Of a stretch of DNA of 63,004 nucleotides, positions 15,822-23,055 are shown piece after piece. The DNA comes from Chth-196 sp044376515 (lineage in GTDB: Bacteria > Verrucomicrobiota > Verrucomicrobiia > Chthoniobacterales > Chthoniobacteraceae), in contig JBILKV010000003.1 of assembly GCA_044376515.1 (NCBI GenBank), positions 1 through 63,004 on the forward strand. The letters are read 5' to 3'. The position numbers were made by a program, and so were the translations under genes. The notes below the pieces were generated by a model, which worked only from the letters and a program-made list of their open reading frames with translations, was not told the DNA's origin and made no database searches. The first letter of the stretch is position 1. Each line of letters starts with the position of its first letter.

Positions 15822-17615
15822 TTAGTCCGGCCGTATGAGAGTGAGGGTCAAGCGGCGGAGATCAATCGCAGCCTGACCCGGAATGTCGGTGGCACGGAGT
15901 GTGAGTTCGCCTTGGCCCGCTGGAAGCCTGAGGTGGCCGAGGGAGAGGGGGGTAAACGGTTTGAGTCGGGACTCCGCCTTGGAGCGGGGGAGGGTGTCCT
16001 GATTGTTGTAGAGGGGGGGATCCCAGACGCGGTCCACCTTTGTGGAAAGTGAGGCCTGAGCGAACTGCACCTGCAGAACGGTCCCTTCGTCACCCGCCGC
16101 GCAGGTGTAGTCCGCCGTGACCGCGTAGAGGCCCGCGGTGCGGATGGAAACATTCCAGACGGCTGCGGCTTCAGTGGACCGCCAGTGGGTGAAGTAGGAA
16201 GAGTTGGGCGCGGGGGCGCTGCGTTGAAGGCCACCCCTTGGCTCGGCGTCCCTTGCGGGCAGGATGGTGACGGGAAACTCCTTGTACCCGACTGGAAACG
16301 GACGCGGGTCGACCGCATGGCCCTTGATGGTTTTTTGTGTATCCAATTCCGTGTGAGTGCGCCACACGGTTGCGGCATCCGACAGGGAGGATGCGACGGA
16401 GGGTTGGGTCGCGTTGCAGGGGGTCGTCTGTGCAGGATCGGCGACCAGGTCAAACAGGCGGCCTTCAGCATCGAGACGATAGCGCTGGTTGCGCACGCTC
16501 AGCTTCCCGCCCCACGTTGAAAAAAGGTTGCGCTCAGGCCAGGGGGAGTCGGGCTGAAGCAACAGCGGAGCGAGGTTCCGGCCGTCGAGGGGTTTGTTGG
16601 TTGCAAGCGGGACTCCAGCGAGGGAAGCGAGGGTTGGAAGCAGATCGATGGCGCCGGCGATGTGTTCGACTTTGACGCCCTTTGCGATGCGCGAAGGGAA
16701 ACGGAGGGCAAAAGGAGAACGGACGCCGCCTTCGTCCACCGAGCCTTTGCGGCCCTTCATGCCGCCGTTCCAGCGCGCGGTGTTCGGCCCGTTGTCAGAG
16801 AAGTAGAGCACGATGGTGTGGTCTGAGAGACCCAGGTCGGAGAGTTTTGAGAGGATTTTCCCAACGTTTTCATCCTGATTTTCAATCATCGCTAGGGCGC
16901 AGCGGGTTTCGTCCGGATTCTCTGCCGAGGGATTGGTTGCCGCCTGCGTGAGTGGGCGATCCTTCCACGTGTCCCAGTGTTTGCCCGGGACGCCCCACGG
17001 GGTGTGCGGCGTGGTGAAGGGCACGTAACAGAGGAAGGGACGTGTGCGGTTCTTCTCGATGAATGAAACCGCGCGGTCGGTACAAATGTCGACGATGTAG
17101 CCTGGTTGTCTTTTCAGGCGGTCGCCGTCCTCCAGAAGGGGGTCAAAGTACTCGCCCCAGTGTCCGGCGGTGTAGCCGAAGAAGGTGTCGAATCCGCGGG
17201 CCATGGGGTGATAGGGCCACTGGCTTCCATTGTGCCACTTGCCGAAGATGCCGGTAGCATAGCCGGCTTGTTGAAAGACCTCCGCGAGGGTGGTCTCGTC
17301 CAGGTTGAGGCGTTCCTGACCGAGGGATACGCCGCGCACGCCGGTTTGCGGATAGTAGCGACCGGTGAGCAATTCCGCGCGGGTGGGCGAGCAGACCGGA
17401 CAGACGTAGAAGTGGGAGAGAGTCACCCCGTCACGGGCGAGCGAATCAATGTGGGGGGTGCGGACGAGCTGGTTTCCGGTGAAGCCGTAATCCCCCCAGC
17501 CGGCGTCGTCGGCAAGTAGTATCACCACGTTGGGGGGACGGTTTTCGTTGGCACCCCGTGCGGAAATTGCGGCTGTCAGGAACAGGACCGCGAAAAAGTA
17601 GGGGTGAGTTTTCAT
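15822..17615 (-). CDS. Secreted type I sulfatase (formylglycine-dependent)
   Basis: A 597-residue arylsulfatase-family enzyme with a signal peptide (MKTHPYFFAVLFLTAAISA). Metal-site residues are in NVVILLADDAGWGD. The formylglycine motif is C75-S-P-T-R79, followed by AELLTGRY, so an anaerobic or FGE-type maturase elsewhere should convert C75. Later motifs GIFGKWHNG, PFTTPHTPW and YFSDNGPN are also present. The last ~150 residues form a beta-rich extension (WNVSIRTAGLYAVTADYTC, LPAGQGELTLRATDI) resembling a carbohydrate-binding or DUF5077-like domain. It probably desulfates a polysaccharide in the periplasm or outside the cell. I took the ATG at 17615 because the signal peptide begins there. 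Confidence 0.95.
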   Translation of the reverse strand: MKTHPYFFAVLFLTAAISARGANENRPPNVVILLADDAGWGDYGFTGNQLVRTPHIDSLARDGVTLSHFYVCPVCSPTRAELLTGRYYPQTGVRGVSLGQERLNLDETTLAEVFQQAGYATGIFGKWHNGSQWPYHPMARGFDTFFGYTAGHWGEYFDPLLEDGDRLKRQPGYIVDICTDRAVSFIEKNRTRPFLCYVPFTTPHTPWGVPGKHWDTWKDRPLTQAATNPSAENPDETRCALAMIENQDENVGKILSKLSDLGLSDHTIVLYFSDNGPNTARWNGGMKGRKGSVDEGGVRSPFALRFPSRIAKGVKVEHIAGAIDLLPTLASLAGVPLATNKPLDGRNLAPLLLQPDSPWPERNLFSTWGGKLSVRNQRYRLDAEGRLFDLVADPAQTTPCNATQPSVASSLSDAATVWRTHTELDTQKTIKGHAVDPRPFPVGYKEFPVTILPARDAEPRGGLQRSAPAPNSSYFTHWRSTEAAAVWNVSIRTAGLYAVTADYTCAAGDEGTVLQVQFAQASLSTKVDRVWDPPLYNNQDTLPRSKAESRLKPFTPLSLGHLRLPAGQGELTLRATDIPGQAAIDLRRLTLTLIRPD

Positions 17616-17741
17616 GAATGGGGTAAGCTGAAACGCTGGCCGCGGGTGGCGCAGAGGATCTTTGCAAAAAAAAGCCGGACTGTTTCCACTCCTCCGCGTC
17701 TTCGCATGACCTTCTTTGTTGGGAATCAATGAGGAACGCTC

Positions 17742-18341
17742 TCACGCGGAACCGGAGGAGCTTGGCTCCGGATGAGGAAGGTCTCGCGGTGTGTTCCAGT
17801 TCTCAAAGAGTGCGAGTTCGGGGGCGGCGATGGGGCGTGACCGAAGCAGCTGTTTTTGAAGGCCGATGCGGATGAGCGTCTGCAGCGAGCGATCGTCGCC
17901 CGCGAGAAGTTGGTGAATTTGCGCAAGCATTTCTACGGGGTAAACCGCGCAGAGGCCCTCAAACGTGCCGGCCCTCACCGGCACCACACCAGAGCCGGGT
18001 TCCACCGATGCGAGCAGGCCACGCAGGTAAAGGGGCGACATTTTTGGCATGTCGACAGCCAGAACGAGCACATGGGCGCTGCGGGCTGTTTCCAGAGCTC
18101 GGGCGATGCCGGAAAGCGGTCCGAGGCCGGCGGTTGTGTCCGCGGCGAAGTGCACGTCTTTGCATGCGAAGCACAACGCCTGAGACTGACTTCCGCAAAG
18201 AAACACCTCGTCGCAGACGCTCTCTAGTTTGGTCAGTTGCAGCCTCCAGAGGGGTTGGCCGCCGACCTCGAGCAGCGCCTTGTCCCTGCCCATCCGCGAG
18301 GAGCGTCCGCCGCAAAGAAGTGCACCGGTGCAGGGTCTCAT
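17742..18341 (-). CDS. mobA: Molybdenum cofactor guanylyltransferase
   Basis: A 199-residue nucleotidyltransferase that attaches GMP to molybdopterin to make the MGD form of the cofactor. It has the N-terminal signature GALLCGGRSSRMGRDKALL, then GPLSGIARAL and VLAVDMPKMSP (the metal-binding D-x-P segment), and the ENWNTPRDL end typical of MobA. Its ATG at 18341 overlaps the MOSC gene stop (ATGA), so they are cotranscribed, divergent from moaA. Presence of MobA implies that the cell has an enzyme of the DMSO-reductase/formate-dehydrogenase class. Confidence 0.95.
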   Translation of the reverse strand: MRPCTGALLCGGRSSRMGRDKALLEVGGQPLWRLQLTKLESVCDEVFLCGSQSQALCFACKDVHFAADTTAGLGPLSGIARALETARSAHVLVLAVDMPKMSPLYLRGLLASVEPGSGVVPVRAGTFEGLCAVYPVEMLAQIHQLLAGDDRSLQTLIRIGLQKQLLRSRPIAAPELALFENWNTPRDLPHPEPSSSGSA

Positions 18342-18808
18342 CCGTTGACTCGGAGCCGGCCGTCCTTGAGGATTTTCGCGCGCAGACCGCCGCGCCCCCG
18401 GAGGACAGCCTCGGCGCCGGGAGCGATCGCGGTGTCCATCCAGTAGCAGGGCCGGCATTCCTCGGTGCCCTCGAACAGCACCCCCTGAATGGAGAATGTT
18501 TTCCCGATCAGCTCGTTCAAATCCACCCCGCAAGTGAGCACGTTGCGGCGCACCGAGGAAGGTTCCTTTGCTTCCACGCCGAGGCTCAGGCAGAGGTCGT
18601 CAAATACCTCTCTGGCAAAAAAAGTGATCTGCCCCTTGTAACCCGGTTTGTGGTCAAAGAAACGGTCGCCCACCAGCCCGCTGCCGGCAATACATTCCAC
18701 CTCAGGCACCGAAATCACCTCGTGGTTGTGCGGAATCTGATTGTGGCGGCCGAAGAAATTGTGGGCGGGGGAAAGGTAGATGGCGAGAATTTGGCAGGCA
18801 TCTTCCAT
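18338..18808 (-). CDS. MOSC-domain protein
   Basis: A 156-residue protein with the MOSC (molybdenum cofactor sulfurase C-terminal) pattern: GLVGDRFFDHKPGYKGQITFF, SSVRRNVLTCGVDLNELIG and the conserved cysteine region EECRPCYWM, ending LRAKILKDGRLRVNG. Stand-alone MOSC proteins are linked to Moco or other sulfur/metal transfer. Its location between mobA and the divergent moaA supports a Moco role. I use the ATG at 18808; the frame extends to 18856 but the extra leader overlaps the control region. Confidence 0.9.
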   Translation of the reverse strand: MEDACQILAIYLSPAHNFFGRHNQIPHNHEVISVPEVECIAGSGLVGDRFFDHKPGYKGQITFFAREVFDDLCLSLGVEAKEPSSVRRNVLTCGVDLNELIGKTFSIQGVLFEGTEECRPCYWMDTAIAPGAEAVLRGRGGLRAKILKDGRLRVNG

Positions 18809-18891
18809 TGGCGCCAATGTGTCAGGTCGTGGCAGGAAAGCGAGCCTGGAGGCCAATCTCCCTGCGAGTACTGCTTGAGACGCAGTGGGGG
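18809..18891. promoter_or_regulatory. Divergent promoter region between MOSC-mobA and moa operon
   Basis: This is the only gap between the two oppositely transcribed halves of the Moco cluster, so it must carry both promoters unless starts lie within genes. At 83 bases it is too short for a Moco riboswitch, and I see no ModE-like palindrome. No convincing -35/-10 pair could be assigned. Confidence 0.45.
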
Positions 18892-19878
18892 ATGGTGTCA
18901 GCTAATGGGGCGATGGATCCCTTTGGCCGCACCATTGACTACCTGCGTATTTCCGTCACCGATCGCTGCAACGAACGGTGTCTCTACTGTATGCCCGAGG
19001 GGTACAAGGGATGGGCGCGGAAGGCGGATCACCTGAGCGCTGCCGAGATCATCCGGATTGTGGAGGCTTCGTGTGTGCTGGGTTTCCGAAAGTTCAGGCT
19101 GACCGGCGGGGAGCCCCTTTTGCGCGAGGACATCGAGGAGATCGCCGCCGGAATCTGGGCGCTTCCCGGGGTGCAAACGCTGGGGATTTCCACCAACGGT
19201 CTGCGACTGGCGAGACACGCAGGGGGCCTAAAACAGGCAGGGGTCCGCTCGCTCAACGTCTCTCTGGATGCGCTTTCGCCCGCCGTATATCGGACGGTCA
19301 CCGGCGGGAATGTGGCGGAGGTGCTGCGGGGAATCGAGGCCGCCGGCGAGGCCCAGTTTGAGGTGATCAAACTGAACTGCGTGTTGATGAGGGGAGTCAA
19401 CGAGGGCGAGCTCTGGCCACTGGTGGAGTTCGCGGCGGAGCGCCGCATGCCGGTGCGATTCATCGAGTTGATGCCCGTTTCAAATGCGGGGGTGCTCGAA
19501 GACGCCCGCTTTCTGTCAGTGCAGGAGGCGATGGGGATTCTCTCCCGGCACGACGCGCTCGCGCCCCTCCCCGGCTACCGTCCCGGAAACGGTCCGGCCC
19601 GCTACTACGAGATGGTTCGTACCGGGGCGCGTGTGGGTTTCATCGGGGCGATGACCACGCCGGATTTCTGCGCCACCTGCAACAAGTTGCGACTGACGGC
19701 CGACGGCAAGTTGCGGCCCTGTCTCGGCCGGCACGGTGAGTTGGACCTGCTTCCGGTGCTCCGCGGGCACGGTGACCTTGGCGAAAGCATTCGGGAAGCC
19801 ATTGGGAACAAGCCGGAGAATCACGAGTTTGCGGAATGCTACGAACCGGGGCGTCCAATGACAGCGATCGGCGGGTGA
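18892..19878 (+). CDS. moaA: GTP 3',8-cyclase
   Basis: A 328-residue radical SAM enzyme that starts Moco synthesis by converting GTP to 3',8-cyclo-H2GTP. The N-terminal cluster cysteines are C26, C30 and C33 in CNERCLYC. The C-terminal cluster cysteines are C260, C263 and C277 in CATCNKLRL...RPC. GGEP (FRLTGGEPLLR) and the C-terminal GG tail (TAIGG), needed for activity, are present. The start may be ATG 18892 or ATG 18913 (DPFGRTIDYLRISVTDRC); both keep all motifs. It is followed by moaD only 7 bases later. Confidence 0.97.
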   Translation: MVSANGAMDPFGRTIDYLRISVTDRCNERCLYCMPEGYKGWARKADHLSAAEIIRIVEASCVLGFRKFRLTGGEPLLREDIEEIAAGIWALPGVQTLGISTNGLRLARHAGGLKQAGVRSLNVSLDALSPAVYRTVTGGNVAEVLRGIEAAGEAQFEVIKLNCVLMRGVNEGELWPLVEFAAERRMPVRFIELMPVSNAGVLEDARFLSVQEAMGILSRHDALAPLPGYRPGNGPARYYEMVRTGARVGFIGAMTTPDFCATCNKLRLTADGKLRPCLGRHGELDLLPVLRGHGDLGESIREAIGNKPENHEFAECYEPGRPMTAIGG

Positions 19879-19885
19879 GATTGTC

Positions 19886-20128
19886 ATGGTACGCGTCCTC
19901 TTCTTTGCTCAGGCGGCGGCTCTCGCCGGGACCCATGCGTGCGAGTGGCCCGTCGCCGAGCCTCAGCCGCCGTCCGCTTTCTGGGGATGGATTCTTGAAT
20001 TTCACCCCGCAGTCTCAGGAATCCGCGGCGTGTGCCGGCTCGCGCGGAATGGGGAATACCTTGCAGAGGGCGAGCTGATTGCAGCCGGGGACGAGCTGGC
20101 CGTACTCCCTCCCGTTTCGGGAGGCTGA
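19886..20128 (+). CDS. moaD: Molybdopterin synthase sulfur-carrier subunit
   Basis: An 80-residue ubiquitin-like protein ending in the obligatory Gly-Gly (LPPVSGG). The C-terminal glycine becomes the thiocarboxylate that donates sulfur to cPMP. Its N-terminus RVLFFAQAAALAG and the strand DELAVLPP fit MoaD. It is followed after 2 bases by moaE, its partner subunit. No moeB adenylyltransferase gene is in the window, so activation must come from a gene elsewhere. Confidence 0.93.
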   Translation: MVRVLFFAQAAALAGTHACEWPVAEPQPPSAFWGWILEFHPAVSGIRGVCRLARNGEYLAEGELIAAGDELAVLPPVSGG

Positions 20129-20130
20129 CC

Positions 20131-20520
20131 ATGGACGTGCACATCCGCTTTTGTTCCGGCCCGATTAGCCGGGTGCAACTTCTGCCTGCGGATTCTCCAG
20201 GCACCGGGGCGCGTGTGGAGTTTTTCGGGACGGTGCGGGAAACGGAGTCCGGGGGGGGCATTCGCGGGCTGCGTTACGAGATTTACGAGTCGATGGCGGA
20301 GAAACGGTTGGTGCGGATTCTTTCCGAGTTGGAGGGGCCGTATCCGTGCGCGGGGGTTGCGGTGGTGCATCGCTCGGGGGAGGTGCTTGTAGGCGAGGCG
20401 GCGGTGTATGTGGGAGTTACTGCGCGCCACCGGGCGGAGGCGTTCGGCATGCTGGCAGCGTTGATGGACAGGCTCAAACAGGAGGTTCCTATTTGGAAGG
20501 CGGAGGTGCTCCCGTGTTAA
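20131..20520 (+). CDS. moaE: Molybdopterin synthase catalytic subunit
   Basis: A 129-residue large subunit that forms the dithiolene of molybdopterin together with MoaD. The conserved sequence GARVEFFGTVRE, LRYEIYESMAEK, VAVVHRSGEVLVGEAAVYVGV and the lysine-containing KQEVPIWKAEVL end, which places the catalytic lysine, are all visible. The start ATG at 20131 follows the moaD stop. It overlaps the moeA start by 7 bases. Confidence 0.96.
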   Translation: MDVHIRFCSGPISRVQLLPADSPGTGARVEFFGTVRETESGGGIRGLRYEIYESMAEKRLVRILSELEGPYPCAGVAVVHRSGEVLVGEAAVYVGVTARHRAEAFGMLAALMDRLKQEVPIWKAEVLPC

Positions 20521-21686
20521 GCGTTGATCAGGTCCGGGAGTTGATAGCGCTCCGGGTCGGGCCCCTTCCCGCGAGACGGGTTCCTCTGGTGGAGGCGCGT
20601 GGTTTGAGCCTTGCCGAATGCCTTCTTGCCCCGGAGGACGAGCCGGCGTTTGACCGTTCCGCGATGGATGGATTTGCCGTGAACTTCGAGTCTTCGCCCG
20701 GACGCTTCAAGATTGTCGGGGAGTGTTTGCCGGGCCAACCGCAGCCCCCGGCTGTCGGCCTCCACGAGGCGCTGCGTGTCTTTACGGGCTCTGCGCTTCC
20801 TCCGGGCGTTCGGGTGGTGATGCAGGAGGACGCGCGGGTGGAAGGGGGTGAGGTCGTGCTGGAGCGTCTTGGCGGATCCACGCATGTACGGTTGCGGGGA
20901 AGCGCCGCACATCTGGGGGATGTTCTTCTGCCCAAGGGCACTCGACTAACGCCAACAGTGCTGGCGGTTCTGGCTTCCGCGGGGGCTGTCCATCCGCTGG
21001 TCACACCGAGACCGCGCGTTTTCCACCTGACCACGGGCAGCGAAGTCATCGATGCTTCGCTTGCCCCCGGGCCGGGTCGGATTCGAAACACCAACGCCCC
21101 TTTGATTCGGGCGCTTGTGGAGGAGCACGGCGCCGCGTGGGCGGGTTCGCGCCATGTGGGGGAGGATCCGGGAGAGGCATTGGAAATTTGCAGGGGTGCC
21201 GAGTGTGAGGGAGTGGATTTGCTTCTGATTTCTGGCGGTTCCAGCGTGGGCACCCACGATCACACGGGGGAGGTTTTGGAGGCGTTGGGCTTTGAAATTG
21301 TGTGTCAGAGGGTGAGCTGCCGACCCGGAAAACCGCTGCTTATTGGAATCGCTAGCGGGCGCGTGGCCGTGGGACTGCCTGGAAATCCCGTGTCGCATTT
21401 TGCCACCTTCCATGTGTTTGTACGTCAGATTTTGGCGTTGCTTGGGGGGCTTTCCTCTCCTGCTTGGAAACGGGCTTGGCTTCGGCATGGAAGCGTCCTG
21501 AGGCCGGATCCGAGGGAGACGTTCTGGCCTGCGTTTCTGGATGAGTCCGGGGTAGATGCGCTTGCCTGGTTGGACTCCGGTCACCTCGGCGCGCTGGTCG
21601 GGGTCAACGCCCTGATTCGCGTGCCTTCGGGCAAGCAACCGCTTGCAGGTGAAACGGTGGAGGTGCTTTGCTGCGGGAACCGCTGA
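20514..21686 (+). CDS. moeA: Molybdopterin molybdotransferase
   Basis: A 390-residue MoeA that inserts molybdate into adenylylated molybdopterin. It has PAFDRSAMDGFAV near the N-terminus, LISGGSSVGTHDHTGEVLEALG in the catalytic domain and GLPGNPVSHFATFHVFV, followed by the MoeA C-terminal barrel. I chose the GTG at 20514 (reads VLSVDQVREL), which overlaps the end of moaE and has GGAGG about 7 bases upstream; a longer frame from 20346 would run inside moaE and is low complexity. Confidence 0.94.
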   Translation: MLSVDQVRELIALRVGPLPARRVPLVEARGLSLAECLLAPEDEPAFDRSAMDGFAVNFESSPGRFKIVGECLPGQPQPPAVGLHEALRVFTGSALPPGVRVVMQEDARVEGGEVVLERLGGSTHVRLRGSAAHLGDVLLPKGTRLTPTVLAVLASAGAVHPLVTPRPRVFHLTTGSEVIDASLAPGPGRIRNTNAPLIRALVEEHGAAWAGSRHVGEDPGEALEICRGAECEGVDLLLISGGSSVGTHDHTGEVLEALGFEIVCQRVSCRPGKPLLIGIASGRVAVGLPGNPVSHFATFHVFVRQILALLGGLSSPAWKRAWLRHGSVLRPDPRETFWPAFLDESGVDALAWLDSGHLGALVGVNALIRVPSGKQPLAGETVEVLCCGNR

Positions 21687-21696
21687 GACTTGCCCC

Positions 21697-22143
21697 ATGA
21701 ATACTCCCTTCTCCCACCTTGAAGACGGCGCGGTCCGCATGGTTTCTGTGGCGCACAAGAGCGTTCAGGTCCGCGTGGCCGAGGCGAGGTGCGAACTGCT
21801 CTGTCAAACCTCCACCCTGGAGGCGCTCCGGAAACACGCCTTGCCCAAGGGGGATGTGCTTGCCGTTGCGCGGGTGGCGGGAATTCAGGCGGCGAAGGCC
21901 ACGGCAGGTTTGATACCGCTGTGTCATCCGTTGCCGCTGGACCAGGTGCTGGTGGATTTGGTGCCGGGCTCGTCTGGGATTGAGGTTAAGTGCACGGTAC
22001 GCACGGGCGCTAAAACCGGTGTCGAAATGGAAGCACTCACGGGTGCAAGTGTGGCGGCGCTCACCCTCTATGACATGCTCAAATCTGCGGACAAAACGAT
22101 GGCCATCAACAATCTGAGGGTGGTCCGAAAGGAGAAACTTTGA
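21697..22143 (+). CDS. moaC: Cyclic pyranopterin monophosphate synthase
   Basis: A 148-residue MoaC that converts 3',8-cH2GTP to cPMP. It carries the signature KGDVLAVARVAGIQAAKATAGLIPLCHPLPLDQV (spanning about residues 51-84), then GVEMEALTGASVAALTLYDMLKSADK, with the active-site lysine and histidine in their usual places. It follows moeA by 10 bases and precedes mog by 3. Confidence 0.96.
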   Translation: MNTPFSHLEDGAVRMVSVAHKSVQVRVAEARCELLCQTSTLEALRKHALPKGDVLAVARVAGIQAAKATAGLIPLCHPLPLDQVLVDLVPGSSGIEVKCTVRTGAKTGVEMEALTGASVAALTLYDMLKSADKTMAINNLRVVRKEKL

Positions 22144-22146
22144 CCA

Positions 22147-22620
22147 ATGAAGGTTGCACGCCTGACACTCAGTGACCGCGCCAGTGCGGGAGTCTATGCG
22201 GATCGGAGCGGTCCGGAGATCGAGCGGGTTTTTTGTGAGTGCTGGGGGGCGGTGGTGGAGTTTGAGGCGCACCTGCTTCCTGATGAGCGCGGACTGATCG
22301 CGCAAACGCTTCGCGGAGTGTGTGAGAGGGGGGAATGCGCGCTGGTGATCACGACCGGGGGTACGGGTCCCTCCGCTCGGGATGTGACGCCCGAGGCGAC
22401 GCGAGACGTTTTGGAGAAGGAACTTCCGGGATTTGGCGAGGCGATGCGGATGGTCTCGTTCGCCAGTGTGCCCACGGCCATCCTTTCGCGTGCAACCGCC
22501 GGGATCCGAGGGCGTACCTTGATTCTCAACCTGCCAGGAAATCCCAGGGCGATCGGGGAGTGTCTTCCGCCCTTGCTCCCTGCCATCCGAGAGGCGCTCC
22601 GGCATCTCGCCGGTGAGTGA
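22147..22620 (+). CDS. mog: Molybdopterin adenylyltransferase (Mog/MoaB family)
   Basis: A 157-residue protein that activates molybdopterin with AMP before MoeA inserts Mo. Family features are the N-terminal LTLSDRASAGVYADRSGP, the ITTGGTGPSARDVTPEAT ligand-binding loop and LILNLPGNPRAIGECL. MoaB and Mog are hard to separate by motif alone; the lack of another candidate in the operon supports the Mog role. It ends the moa/moe operon. Confidence 0.93.
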   Translation: MKVARLTLSDRASAGVYADRSGPEIERVFCECWGAVVEFEAHLLPDERGLIAQTLRGVCERGECALVITTGGTGPSARDVTPEATRDVLEKELPGFGEAMRMVSFASVPTAILSRATAGIRGRTLILNLPGNPRAIGECLPPLLPAIREALRHLAGE

Positions 22621-23055
22621 CGCGGAGGATGCGGCGGCGGGCCCTCCTTCGGAGATTCGCCGCTGGCACAGATGGCTGGAGGTGAGGGGGGTGAGGGGCG
22701 GTCTGTTTTTGAATGGTGTCCCGGTATGGGTGGGGACTGGGCTAGTGCACGAGGGCGCGTTGTGTGCGTTGCGAAGAGGGGGGAGGGGTGGCAGAGGGAA
22801 TCCGGATGGCAGGAGGCGAGGCGGGAGGCTGTCGGGGCTTTGATGGAAGGACGCTGTGGCTCGGTCCCCGCGGAATTCTCTGGCAGGCTGAATCGCATGG
22901 CTGGCAAGGAGCGGCACGCGTCCCTTCCGCGGGAAGCGAGTGGGCCTCCCAATGTGGCGGTTTTCGTCGAAGTCCTCTGACCCGCGCCCCGGTGCAGGGA
23001 GGGGGTGCTGAATTTTCATGGATTCCGCAACCGTCCGGAGGGCATTGTGGCGGAC
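22621..23055. other. Spacer after the Moco operon with possible gene remnants
   Basis: A GTG at 22613 opens a 76-codon frame (start VSDAEDAAAGPPSEIRRWHRWLEV) overlapping the end of mog. A second plus-strand frame at 22672-22980 covers the same DNA. Neither shows a domain, and both become Arg/Gly-rich. Either the region is non-coding, or it holds a short decayed gene whose frame shifted around 22760. The promoter of the dehydrogenase gene should lie in its last 100 bases. Confidence 0.4.
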
